Assembly: GCF_002994745.2 (NCBI RefSeq)
Contig: NC_037093.1
Location: 13,248,400 to 13,312,399, forward strand
Direction of reading: 5' to 3'
Length of the DNA stretch: 64,000 nucleotides
Origin: Rosa chinensis
Taxonomy: Eukaryota > Streptophyta > Magnoliopsida > Rosales > Rosaceae
Positions 21,218-32,052 of the stretch are shown in pieces; within the stretch, counting starts at the first letter, position 1, and each line of letters opens with the position of its first letter. The notes under the pieces are model-generated. The model made no database searches. It worked only from the letters and a program-made list of their open reading frames with translations, and was not told where the DNA came from. Both the position numbers and the translations under genes were made by a program.

Positions 21218-24024
21218 TTGTTGTCTTTCATTTCTTACCCCTCTAAATTATTTGTCAATTTTTCGTGGGTTGAATTGGTGCTTATCTTGCTTATATTTTG
21301 GTCATTAAGATACTCGATTTCTTATTGGTCCTTTCTACATAGGTATATGAGCGACACTCTACTACCTATCAATTTGAGAAGTGGTTGTGTTTTGCAAAGA
21401 CTACCTAGAGGAAGACCAACAAGGAGAGTTAGGAGACCAAGACATCGCTCACAAGCACCTTCTAGGTCTCCTATTCGAGTAGTAGATATGGCCAACGAGC
21501 GTCAAGAACCACAAGATGAGGAGGAGATTCCATTGAGCCATTATTCATGTCCTAGCATTGTAAATGCTACATCTTGCATTGTGCTTCCTCCGACAAATGC
21601 CAACTTTGAGATCAAGCTAGCCTAACATGTTGTCTATTCTACCTACTTTCCATGGCATGGCTAGTGAGAGGCCGTATGATCATATAATTGAGTTTGATGC
21701 CATATGTTCCACTATGCACTTGGGAGGATTAACTTTGGAAGGATTGAAGCTTCGATTATTCCCATTTTCTTTGAAAGATCAAGCACGCACATGGTTTCAT
21801 AAGCTCAAGCCACGATCCATTCTCTTTTGGGCCGATATGCAAAGAGTCTTCTTGAATACCTATTATCCACATCATCGAACTACTTATATTCGGGATAGCT
21901 TGACCAAGTTCTTTCAAGAGGATAATGAGACTTTTTATGATGCATGGGAGCGCTTCAAAGATATTGAGTTAGGTTGCCCTCATCATGGACTCACCAAGTG
22001 GCTTCTTTGCGAATCTTTCTACAATGGGTTGATTATTGATGATAGAAGGAGATTGGACAATGCTTCGGGTGGAAATTTTCTTAAGAAATGTCCTAATGCC
22101 ACTTGGGATATTTGTGAGGAAGTGGCTACCCAATCCCGTCAATCGAATAATCATCAAAGGAGAAGAGGAGGTAGAGATTACTACACTACTTCTAGAGGTC
22201 GTGATTCACATGCATATGGTACTAGAGGCCGTGATGATCCTATGGAGTCTAGAGGCCGAGTTGATATGGAGCCTCGTGGTAGAGGTTTATATGATGTTTC
22301 TCATGTTTCTAGAGATGATGGAGCTATGAGTTCTAAGCTTGAGAGGCTTGAAGCAAAGATTGATAAGAAATTTGAGATGCTTCTTCAAGCGCAAAAGGGT
22401 AATCATACTTCTTCTTCACATGTCAAGAGTATTACTTCTTCACATATTTGCTTGATTTGTGAGTCCCCTAATCATTCTACTCATGATTGTCACTTGGCTT
22501 CACAATTTCCGGAATTTGTTGAGGAGCAAGTTAGAGCTATTAATTCTTATCAAAGGCCACTAAGAAATGATCCTTATTCTACTACATATAATCCGGGTTG
22601 GCGTAACCACACAAATTTCTCATGGAGAGATGGTGTAGGGTCCTCTAATGCACACCAAGGTGGTTCTCACTCATATGGAGGGAATCAAGGCCCCAATTCT
22701 TCATCTTTTGGTCTCCACGGTCATGGTAACACACAATTTGGTGCACAAAATTATTATGGGCAGCAAGCATCTAGTTACAATTCTCAAGGCCAAGGGCCAT
22801 CTTTTGGTGCTACACATGCTTATGGAGGAGCCCCTACTCAAGGGTTTGGTCAAAGTTCCCATTCATTTAGAGGTGCCAATTCTACACAAAATGCTCCTCT
22901 TGGATTTCAAAATAGGCAAGCACCACAACCGGAACCAAAGAAGTCTCATATGGATGATATATTGGCCACCCTAGCTCAAAGTCATACTTCTCTTACACAA
23001 AGTCAAACAAAGACCGATCAAACTCTTAGTATTCTCGCTCAAGGTCAAAGGTCACTTGCACAATGTGTGGGGAAGTTAGAGATTCAATTGGGTCAAATGG
23101 CAAAGGAGCTTGGAGCACGTCCACAAGGAGCCCTACCTTCACAACCGGAGCCAAACCCAAGAGGAAAAGTCCATGAATGTAATGCCGTCACCACTTTACG
23201 TTCGGGAAAGGTATATGATAATTATGTTTACATGCCCTCATCTTCTAGTTTCCATTCAAATCCTTTATTTGTGCGTGAGGATTACTTGCATTCATATATA
23301 TGGGGCCAAGAGGGAAGAAAATGTACCTTTTCGCCATGTTGTTGATGATCATTTGCAAACACATCATGATCCTTTTTATTATAAGGAGGATGAGACCGGA
23401 AGGGAAGAAAATGTACATTCCGGTAAATATGGAATGCGTGATGTGACTTTGAATGCAAAAGGAAGAAATAAGGGAGTGGATAAGGTAGCTGGAGGAGAAG
23501 AAAATGTACCTTTTGGAAAAGCTATTCTTAATAGTGGTTATGCTTTCTTGTCCTTTGATAATGATGCGAGAAAATATGGTTTGATTGATAGTGGCAAGGA
23601 AAGAGCTTTATTGAGAAAGAACACTTCTAGGGATGAGAATATCTCGGCCTCAAGATTAGATGGTGAGGCCATGAAGGCTAGGGACCCATCTAAGGCCGAT
23701 GACACCTCTAGGAAGGTTCTTGATGATATTAGACCCATATCCTATGAGTTTGAGCCATCTACTTCTACTGAAAAAAGGGGGGGGGGGGTGAGGAATAAGG
23801 AGGAAGATTTGCATGTTCATGGTAGCTCTAGTGATAGAAGTGGTCCGGTCTTTTCATCACTAGGAGAGGCCTTGAAGGCTAAGAACCCTAGTGGGACCGT
23901 GACTACCCTTAGGGGCACCACCGGGAGCCTCACCTTTGATCCACCTCTTGATTTGAGTACACCGGAGCCTCAACTTCCTTACCTTAATGTGCCAAGAAAG
24001 GAAAATGTGAAGAAAGGTGGATAG
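21218..24024 (+). pseudogene. Athila-like gag polyprotein, two frameshifts
   Basis: An N-terminal frame (21218-21625) ends NFEIKLA. A one-step frameshift leads to the 572-codon frame from 21627 with the Athila gag core: LRLFPFSLKDQARTWFHKL, FYDAWERFKDIELGCPHHGL, ESFYNGL. A CCHC-like motif (CLICESPNHSTHDC, ~22450-22490) and a Gly/Asn/Gln-rich region (~22620-22920) follow. Near 23300 the frame shifts again into a 240-codon acidic, repeat-rich tail. That tail contains REENVPF / REENVHS / GEENVPF copies and ends at TAG 24022-24024. Role: particle assembly. It could still supply partial protein. Confidence 0.82.
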
Positions 24025-25045
24025 AAGAAGAAAGTTGGCTTGATGTCCGAACTACATGATATTTTGAAGAAGGTTAATGTCAATATACCTTTGATTGAGC
24101 TCATTCGACAAATGCCGGTTTATGCAAAATTTCTAAAGGACTTGTGCACCCATAAGAGGAAGATAAAGAATGATGAGTGATTTGAGATTTGTGAGGAGAT
24201 TAGTGCTATCTTGCAAGGACGGATCCCTCCAAAACTCAAGGATCTGGGGAGCTTCAATATCTCTTGCACTATTGGAGAGAAAGTTTTTGATAGAGCTTTG
24301 ATGGACCTTGGTTCAAGTGTTAACATTATTTCTTTTGAGACGTTTCAGAAACTTGACCTTGGTCCTATAAAAGCTACTCCTATATACTTACAGCTTGTGG
24401 ACCGGAATATTATTAGAGCTATGGGCGTTGTTGAAGATGTATTGAGCAAAGTTGACAAATTCTACTTACCGGTGGATTTGGTGGTATTGGATATGGAGGT
24501 ACATATTGGATATGGATGATGTACCTCCTAGTGACAAGGACATACCTATCATTCTTGGTAGACCTTTTATGGCAACCGCGGAGATAAAAATTAATGTTCA
24601 AAATGGCACTATCAAAATGAAGGTATTGGGCGAAAAAGTATTACTCAAGAGGCTTGAACCCATTTACCCTCTGGAGGTGGTAAAAAGTGTGCTTTCTATT
24701 AACTTGGTCAAGGGCAATGAAGCAAAGAGAGATAGAATTTTTGGCCCGTTGAACCAAGTCCCACACTACAATCAAGAGCCATTGGTTACTAATTCTTCCT
24801 CTCCTTGCCAAGTGTTTGCAATTTCTACTCTTGATGAGATAAATGTGAATGAGGATCTTGCATTGAGTGATAAGCAAAAGAATCAAATCAAGACAATAGA
24901 GGAGATTTGTGGGTTAAAAAAGAAGAAGAAGAAAGGATATCTTGAGTGGAACACTCCAATGAATATCAAGTTTCTTGCATCATCTTGTGGAGATTCTAGT
25001 ACTAAAGCTTGTGTGGGTGGAAGTGGAAAGAAAGAGCCACCTTGA
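24025..25045 (+). pseudogene. Athila-like protease and linker, pol truncated before RT
   Basis: Motifs in order: LKKVNVNIPLIELIRQMPVY and AKFLKDLCTHKRK (the Athila pre-protease block), LPPK-like PPKLKDLGSFNISCTIG, then the active site as ALMDLGSSVNII (D-L-G in place of D-T/S-G). After a frameshift near 24505 comes IPIILGRPFMATAEIKINV. The frame ends at TGA 25043-25045 in a Lys-rich linker (LKKKKKKGYLEW) where RT should begin. A TGA also breaks the frame at 24178. The D-L-G form makes catalysis doubtful, although some Athila copies carry variant motifs. Confidence 0.82.
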
Positions 25046-26343
25046 AGAGACCAAGTTTCATAGACCGGCTTGGGGTCTTAAAAAACAAGCGCTTCTAGGG
25101 AGGCAACGCTAGGTACTTTTGAAATTTTCTCATTTATTTTGCATCAATAAGCCTTATTGGCTATCTTTTTGGGAGGATGGGAGGATGGGAGGTGTATGGA
25201 GTTGAAAATGTGAAGGAGAATGAATGTGGCGGTGAGCAGTTCTGTCCAGAAAATTCAGTTGAATTTGGGTGACTATAGTTTCAAATATACATGCTATTTT
25301 GAGCTGAAATTTTCTAGATATGTTTGTATATGTTTCTACTATGTACTGCCAAAATTTCATCCTCTTTGAGTCATTGGAACTCAAGTTATTTAGTGATCAA
25401 TGCAAGGAGGTCAGAACAGAGACAACTACTGTAGAGTGACTTTGAGAAGCTACACCCTCTACATATCAAGCTATTTGGAGCTAAAAATTTTCATAAATGT
25501 ATCTTCGCTGTCCTATAGATACAGGAGACACAATGTTTTATTTGAACCTTCCTAACTTCAGATTTAATGTTCCAAGTGACAGAGGTCAGAAATAGGGCAC
25601 AGCCGAAACTGCAGAACAGATTAGTGAGTTTGGAGGCCAACGATTTTTGACTCAGAATTGATTTTCCTGTATAATTTTAAGAGAAGGTATCTTCATGAGT
25701 CTAGTTTTATATCCAGTTGGTCTTACTCTCTTTGCACCTCTGGAGCCCGACTTATTACAGTTTTCAGGACTGAGGGTCAGCAGAAGTCTTCATGGCAAAC
25801 TAGCAACTTTGACCAGCTTTGGTTTTCATCTCAATTAGATATAGGTGGCTCACTTTATATGGATAGAAATCTCTCTGACTCTATTTTCTATTACAAGTAG
25901 TACCACTTACTTATCTCTTTCTGAGTATGAGATATGAGTATTTGAAGACAGAAAGGTCATTGCTGTAAGTTTTTTGCACTCACTAGTTTTGTTCACTCGG
26001 GTTGGTTGGACTTCTTGCACTTCAATTATTCAATGGAGGCCATTATAGGGTTGTTGTGAGGTGTGTTGGAGGTGGCCAAGCCTATGATCTTAATGGAGGA
26101 CTCTTTTCCTTATTCTTTGAAGTGGTTGTTGTGTGACGCATTGCTCAAGGACATTTATGTTCTAAATAGAGTCGATCTTTTCATGAGCACCTAGAGCTAG
26201 CTTGGAACATACATTAAGGAAGTCAAGGCCTTGTGCCTTGAGGTTTGTGTCTCATATTTGTCTTCTCCGAAGGTCGTGAGCAATGGAAGTGTCTACAACC
26301 GTATCTTTTCTCCGCATTTAGATTTTCATTTTCATAGTTAATT
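25046..26343 (+). other. Athila-like post-pol region, joined directly to protease
   Basis: The phrase AAACAAGCGCTTCTAGGGAG, followed by GCAACGC, resembles the block that follows integrase in Athila elements, so about 3 kb of pol has been deleted upstream of it. The remaining sequence has no long conserved frame. No env-like protein is recognisable, and short frames at 25658-25900 and ~26040-26340 carry no known motif. It ends at the 3-bp duplicated target ATT (26341-26343) of the nested CACTA element. Confidence 0.6.
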
Positions 26344-26480
26344 CACTACTAGAATAATGCTAATAGACATCATGTCATAGACATTGGTTAGGATTTGAGG
26401 CGATGTAAAAAAAATTTCTAACATCGGTTCTTAAAAATCCGATTTCTATTGTTACATTAACATCGTTTCTAATAGTTAAC
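26344..26480. repeat. Left subterminal repeat region of CACTA-1
   Basis: Directly inside the left terminus, copies of GACAT(C/T)GGTT and AACATCGGTTCTT occur in direct and inverted form, matching the denser array at the right end. Such motifs bind the element-encoded accessory protein in characterised CACTA systems. That role here is inferred. Confidence 0.7.
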
Positions 26481-26588
26481 TAATGTCTACATTTTTTTTT
26501 CAAAATTTTGAAAAACGCGGAAAATGACTAAGTTACAAAATTTTCAACGCGGGGGAACATAATTTCAACTCCCCAACACTTAGTCATA

Positions 26589-26936
26589 TTGACTGCCTCG
26601 ACATTTTTTCATTCTCAAACCCTACTCACCACGACACAGCACCCGACCTCCTCTTCCTCATCCTCCGCCTCCAACCAGCACCCAACTACTCTCCGCCTCG
26701 GCCTCCATCTCCACTCTCCTCCTTCTCTGCCTCCATCTCCATTCTCCTCCTTCTCCTCCTCCGACACACCTCTTCTCTCATCTCTCTTCTCAAATCCACC
26801 AATGATGCAGTCCATGCCGGAGTTCCGCCTTGTTCCCTCATCGAGCCCACCATGGAAGATAAGACCTAACATTCAAGACAAGGCTCGCTGTCGATTCAGG
26901 TATTGGATTATTGGGTCTCACTCGATTTTGCGTTAA
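26589..26936 (+). other. Ser/Pro-rich first-exon-like frame in CACTA-1, unrecognised
   Basis: A 115-codon frame rich in Ser, Thr and Pro (MTASTFFHSQTLLTTTQHPT...) that could pass for an organelle-targeting leader. A CT-rich tract underlies it, and the opposite strand is also open, so coding status is weak. Its position at the left inside the element fits a captured 5' exon. I do not recognise the source gene. Confidence 0.35.
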
Positions 26937-27590
26937 ATTTTTTTCAATTGCTTCTGGGTATCTTTTGTTAATTTCTCGGTTAATTTCTATCTAATCCTAT
27001 GTATCAATCTATATCTATGTGTGTACCTATTTTGGGGGTTACTTCAGGTTTGTTGAGTGGATGGATTGTTGCTGTTCCGGGACTGAAATTACTCTCAAGA
27101 TGTTGGATATGAAGACCATCTTCTTTTTCCTGTAGTTTCTGCAGTCCTTCCTTGTAGGAATACCTTGTTACAGCATCCAAGAACCAGATCTTGTATGTCT
27201 TCTTCAGTTCCCCTAGACTCCGGGTATGTTTACTTATTTTTGTTTATCTTTGTTCCCCTCAATCCTAGTCTTTTGAGATAGCGTGGCATGTTATGCTATC
27301 AGTGTTGATCTAGACTAATGATGAAATTGAATCTTGTATACACATGTGAATTGGATTGACAATTTAGCAATATATGTCATGGATCGCTTTCTTTCATAAC
27401 TTGAATTAGTTAACTAACCATGAGGTCATGATCATAAACATGATTTACGCAGAGAATTTAATGTCAAACCAACCCAATTGGTTAACTTATCTAGCAGTAG
27501 CACATATTTGAGTACTAATGTAGAAGTAAGTGCTACTTAGCCCCACCATAGATTTTGTTTTGACACTTGCAGAAAACTGTTGGGACCAGG

Positions 27591-27675
27591 GTTTTGATGC
27601 CAATACCAGGAGGACTAATTGAGCTTCTTGTTGTTTTGATGCCAATACCAGGAGGACTTTGAGCTTCTTGTTGCC
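27591..27675. repeat. ~42-bp tandem duplication
   Basis: GTTTTGATGCCAATACCAGG followed by AGGACT...GAGCTTCTTGTT occurs twice in a row (27591-27632 and 27633-27675), differing by a few bases. It lies between captured fragments in CACTA-1. The region 26940-28270 otherwise shows only AT-rich intron-like sequence. Confidence 0.8.
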
Positions 27676-28277
27676 AAACAAGTAATGTTTCCAGTTTTTG
27701 TGACACTTGTATTAGTTTGAGATGATATAGTGGATGATATAGTTTGCAAAAAGCTTCATTTTCAGGATTTGAAACTTTGAACACATTTTATTTGTTAAGA
27801 AGCAAATCCTAAGGATTTAAGAGAAGGTCAGAAACAGATGATGGCATTGTTCCTAATTGAATCACTTCTGAATTCATTTTTTTACGTTTTATAGCTGCTT
27901 GCTTGTCAGCTATACTTGGCTATCATTTTTTATTTAATAAATGTTATGACTTATTTCAAACTTTGAGATTAGATATAGATTTCTTAGCTACAGTTCATTT
28001 CAATTCCTATCATCATGCAGCCATCTTGTGCGCATGCCCAGGCATTTAAGTATTTAACTATGAATCTGCATAAAATTCTGTAGATACGGAGTCACCCCAT
28101 TTTCTCAATTGAAAGGATTATTCATTCAAGGTCCTATTTTCATCAGCTTCTTTCTTGTTGTAAGATATGAGCCCATCAAATTTATAGCAACTGTTTTACA
28201 TAGTTCTATTTAAGATTTGATATATCTCTTTTTCTTGAATTTGTGAATTTCAAATTTTGTAACACATATTATTGTAG

Positions 28278-28409
28278 ATTAGAAACATGGCTGAGAAAGT
28301 TCCGTCTTTTCAAAATGGTGGTGCTCTCTGGCTTACTGATCTCACAACTCCAGATAGCATGCTGATCCTTCCAATTCTGACAGCAACGACATTCTAGATC
28401 ACATTCGAG
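28278..28409 (+). pseudogene. Captured exon of an OXA1/YidC-type membrane insertase
   Basis: Acceptor TTGTAG and donor GAG|GTAGGG bound a 132-bp exon in one frame. It reads IRNMAEKVPSFQNGGALWLT, then DLTTPDSMLILPILTATTF, stop, ITFE. Plant OXA1 proteins have the same block: NMVEKVP, GG..WFTDLTTPD, YILP. They insert proteins into the mitochondrial inner membrane. The internal TAG stands where a hydrophobic or aromatic residue is expected (TGG to TAG is possible). Only this exon is present. The match is from memory of the family, not from a search. Confidence 0.75.
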
Positions 28410-28864
28410 GTAGGGCTTTTCCTTTATTGATTTATCTTGCCAAGAATGGTATTGAATATGTGGTTGGCATATGGTGAAGTAAGCATCCATTGATTGTGAG
28501 TCAATACCACTTATAGTTTTTGCTGCTACCATTTCTTTTGTCTTATTTCTATAATGGTTTCACTGTTTGGTCGAGTATAGTTCATGTCTTTTGTCTTCTC
28601 AACTTTGACAAGGGAACTAGCTGGATCAGTGTTTACTTTGTAATCAATTATAGCTTGTATTGAATGGATCCATTAGCCTAACTGCATATAAGATTACTTT
28701 GGAGTGATCTTTACACGTACTATTTTGATCAGATTTTTATTTCATTTTGGATTCAACCATTTGTGAAGAACATTTTTCTTCGAGACTCTGAAATGATGCA
28801 TGTGGTCATCCAGTATTACTCTGATGATTGGCCAACAAATGTTGTTATATATCAGTTTGTGCAG

Positions 28865-28937
28865 GAATTTCACTTCTTTGTGACTAGAGGTGACGATGAA
28901 AATGAACTCATTTTAGCAACTCGACTTCAGGGATTCT
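28865..28937 (+). other. Exon piece of unrecognised origin fused to the GH3 fragment
   Basis: After an acceptor-like GTTTGTGCAG (to 28864) the frame reads [20 protein letters not shown], then LQGFFDW. It joins the GH3 segment at about 28937 with a frame change. An upstream open stretch from 28763 continues the same frame. The source gene is not recognised. Confidence 0.4.
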
Positions 28938-29260
28938 TTGATTGGAGCTGCAACTGCACTTGAAGTTAGAGCCACAGGCATTCCATATGTCTTTGCACCT
29001 TGCATAGTGGTAATAATTGTTACTCAATGTTCATAATGCAGTGTGAAATTAGTTAAAATCCATTCTCATTATATGTAAAATTCATTGAATAATTCAATCT
29101 GTGCGTGCATGCAGGTTTGTAGAGATCCAAGATGGGGTCGTTGTTACGAAAGCTATGGTGAAGATCATAAGGTTGTTCAAGCATTGACTCATATCATACC
29201 TGGATTACAAGGAGATATACCACCTAACTCTACAAAGGGAACACCCTTTGTAGCTGGAAA
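28938..29260 (+). pseudogene. Captured two-exon fragment of a GH3 beta-glucosidase
   Basis: The first exon ends [23 protein letters not shown] at 29009, followed by GTAATA. The intron ends GCATGCAG at 29114. The second exon (29115-29260) reads [20 protein letters not shown], then [21 protein letters not shown], followed by GTAAGA. These blocks are the signature N-terminal segment of plant glycoside hydrolase family 3 exo-beta-glucosidases, secreted cell-wall enzymes. The upstream part of the first exon (28865-28937) is in another frame and from another source, so the exon is chimeric. No catalytic nucleophile region is present. Confidence 0.85.
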
Positions 29261-30334
29261 GTAAGAAATAAATTATTGTACGTGTAACCTAATATTCTTT
29301 AGCATTTCACAAGCTCAGTTCATGGTAGAACGTACGTAACATTAATTATAGGCCTGCTGCTACATTTAATTTTAACCTTTAATCCAATGAGGTAATTCCT
29401 CATAATTTGTTGTTTAGTATTTGTAACCCTCGCTCGGTCCTTATCCACTTCTGATTTCCTCCATCTGATGTGAGGGATTGAGGTTTGCGTACATATTCTT
29501 CTGTTTAATTGATCAGTGTTTGAAACTAACCTCAACTCATTGATTTCAATTGTGGTAAGTCATTCTAATAGTTGAGCTATTTAAAATAAATAAGGTCGTA
29601 TATTGCTTGCTAGACCTATGATCATGGTTTGACATGGACTTATTCTGTTGTACATTCACCTTTTGACTATATAAAAAAGTGACCTTGGCTATATCTAGAT
29701 GATTGATACGTTTTTTTTGGATAAAGATGATTGATACGTTTGCCGTAGTCTGAAAGTTAAAGTTTGGACTTATTTATCTGGTTGAGGAATTATGAAGTAT
29801 TCCACAAGCTTCTTTGCAGAAACTTTAGCACTCTGATTGTGTAGTAAAATATTTACAGTATTTTGGTCGCGTATAGTTAATGTTTCTTTATTTTGTGATT
29901 CTCTATAATGTTGTTCTTGTTATAATATTACTTTAGCAACTGGGTTTGAGTTGATAGTCTCATTGTAAAGTGTCATCCTGTGTCTCTTATATTATGGTAG
30001 AGTCAAGTTATATTCAACTTTGAGTACAACTAATGTGATTATTAGTGTTATTGGGAATCTTCTCAACTTTGACAAGGGAAGTAGTTGGATCAATGTTTAC
30101 TTTGTAATCAATTATAGCTTGGAAGGAAGATGAAAGATTGAATTTTGGTTGATCACTAGTGCACAATATATAAGTTATATCCCAAAGAATGCTTTGCTAG
30201 GAAATACCATGCAATTTATTATGGAGTTTTTGATTTTTTATAGTGATTTAATACTTAACTGTAAATGTTAATCTATTCATTTTTATATCTGATTTCGTGT
30301 TTCTGATTCTAGAGAGTAGAACAAGGGGAGGGAT

Positions 30335-30555
30335 TATGGAAAATACATCAGATCCGGGGAGCATGTATGGTCCGTGATAGAGACTGGTAAACCTTTTTTT
30401 GCAGTGATGACATTCATTAGTTCTTCTTTCTGTTATGTATAGCTTTATAAACTCGGTTTCGCCTTGCAGGATCAGCTGAGAGCCAACGTGGAACAATTGT
30501 GTTCCTTCACGGGGCTCCCACTCAGTCTTATAGCTACAGAAATGTTATGTCTCAG
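30335..30555 (+). pseudogene. Captured exon pair of an alpha/beta-hydrolase fold protein
   Basis: The first exon reads YGKYIRSGEHVWSVIETG and ends at 30386 before GTAAAC. After an intron ending TTGCAG (30469), the second exon reads SAESQRGTIVFLHGAPTQSY, then SYRNVMSQ to 30555, followed by GTCTGT. The HGAPTQSYSYR block matches plant alpha/beta hydrolases related to haloalkane dehalogenases (oxyanion-hole HG motif). The nucleophile and catalytic His regions are absent. Codon phase matches across the intron. Confidence 0.8.
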
Positions 30556-30793
30556 GTCTGTTGTATCTTGCTTTGTATGTTATTTAGTACCTGTACATAT
30601 TCATTTTGGTGATTTTGGCTTACTGTAAATGCTTATGGCAAAAGGCTTAAGAAACACATTAGTTCATCTCAGAGCAGTTGTTTCATCATCCCAAGTTCAT
30701 GTAACTTGAATCTTTAATTTGGCTACACAAGTTTATTTATCACCTTATACTTTGTTTTGGGGACAATATAATGTGCATTAATTTTGTTTTTCA

Positions 30794-31094
30794 GAAGATT
30801 TATGTTTCCACTACAGAAAAGGAGTTCCACGACGAATTTGACAGATTACTAGATGTTTATGCAAGCGACATTTCTCTTTTTGCTGACAGCCATGATTTTA
30901 TATGTTACCTAGATCAAAATGACAAGGATTTGGATCGGGCGAGTGAGAGGCAGGATCTTGAAGGAAAGGAGTTAAAGCAAGAAACTGCTTTGCATGAACT
31001 GGAGCTGGTTGCCGTCCATGCTCTTCATGAACTTGTTTCTTTAGTTCACAGTCATGTCAATGCTGCAGAGCAATATGATTTTGAGTCAGGCTAG
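30794..31094 (+). other. Acidic C-terminal exon-like frame, unrecognised
   Basis: After TTTTTCAG the frame reads KIYVSTTEKEFHDEFDRLLD and continues ~100 codons, rich in Asp, Glu, His and Leu, to a TAG at 31092. It looks like a captured terminal exon with a helical Leu/His/Glu-rich end (ALHELELVAVHALHELVSLV). I do not recognise the family. It could be a real translated part of a chimeric CACTA transcript. Confidence 0.45.
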
Positions 31095-31384
31095 ATTTTA
31101 CTGACCATTTTGTAGTAGATGTAATGATATCAGGAAGAATTGTGAACAAATTATACTGCATGTAGTTATTGCAGTAGTGGTATCTTTTAGACTAGCCTTA
31201 AAGTAGGTTAGGGTTTTTTGTGCAAAACTTTTGAAGCTACCTCAAGCTCTAATTTTGGATAGAAATTAATGTAATTCCCTAATAGTTGAATTTCATTTGA
31301 ATTTCATGTTATTTGTGGATCAGCTTTCTAGTACCAAATACAGCACGAAAGGGATATAACAGCAGTTTGAATTCACAGACTGGT

Positions 31385-32035
31385 GTCAAGAAAACAAAAA
31401 AACATCAGTTACTGATGAAGAACTGATGTAAAAAAACAGAAATTATATCAGTTTGAAAATAAAAACCAATGTCAGAAAAGAGAAAATACATTAGTTTGGA
31501 AACAAAAACCGATGTCAAGAAAGAGAAAATACATCAGTTACTAAATAAAAACCGATGTCAAGAAAGAGAATGTACATAAGTTCTTAAACAAAAATCGATG
31601 TCTAGCATTACTATGGACAGATATATAAACAAAAACCGATGTCTAGCGTAAATATAGACATCGACATAGACCAAGGAACCGATGTCCAACATAGCATTGG
31701 ACATCGTTCTTCTTCAGGAACCGATGTGTAAAATATTATTAGACATCGTTTCTAAATCAATAACGATGTTAAAATGGATAATTGTGTTGTTAGACCTATA
31801 TTTTATTAAGCATCTAATGCCAAAATATGAAGGTTTGACAATAGCTAAACACACCAAAATGGTGATCACATTAACATTTTTACATCGGTTCTGAACCTTA
31901 AACCGATGTCTCGTTGCAAACTAGACATCAGTTATGAACCGATGTCTTAGTTTTGGCGATCTTTAATATCACACACTAAGACATCGGTTTTTTTTTTTTT
32001 TTTTAACATCAGTTGTGGACTGATGTCTATGAACT
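31385..32035. repeat. Right subterminal array of short inverted repeats in CACTA-1
   Basis: At least ten units pair a word like ACATCGGTT or ACATCAGTT with AACCGATGT or AACTGATGT about 15-40 bases later. The result is a series of small potential hairpins, for example around 31500, 31680, 31880, 31925 and 31985-32030. This is the expected position of accessory-protein binding sites in CACTA elements. Confidence 0.85.
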
Positions 32036-32052
32036 TTATCCTAGTAGTGATT

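Larger units (their letters stand above)
26344..32049 (+). mobile_element. Non-autonomous CACTA element CACTA-1 carrying host gene fragments
   Basis: Termini CACTACTAGAATAA and TTATCCTAGTAGTG are inverted repeats (13 of 14 match). Both sides carry ATT (26341-26343 and 32050-32052), the 3-bp target duplication of CACTA transposons. Subterminal regions hold many ACATCGGTT / AACCGATGT words. The 5.7-kb interior shows no transposase domain but has exon fragments of at least three host genes with splice sites in the same orientation. It lies in the internal region of the Athila-like element; deleting it leaves that element continuous. Orientation is given by the captured exons. Confidence 0.93.

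Noticed and set aside
25046..26343. Possible env-like gene of the Athila element
   Set aside because: No frame of useful length, no signal peptide or membrane-span pattern; only the post-pol spacer is visible.
26615..26872. Glu/Gly/Arg-rich minus-strand frame
   Set aside because: Complement of a CT-rich tract; low complexity and no family resemblance.
31385..32035. Possible CRISPR-like or novel defence array from repeated ACATCGGTT words
   Set aside because: Words occur in both orientations as inverted pairs at a transposon terminus, which is the expected CACTA subterminal structure.
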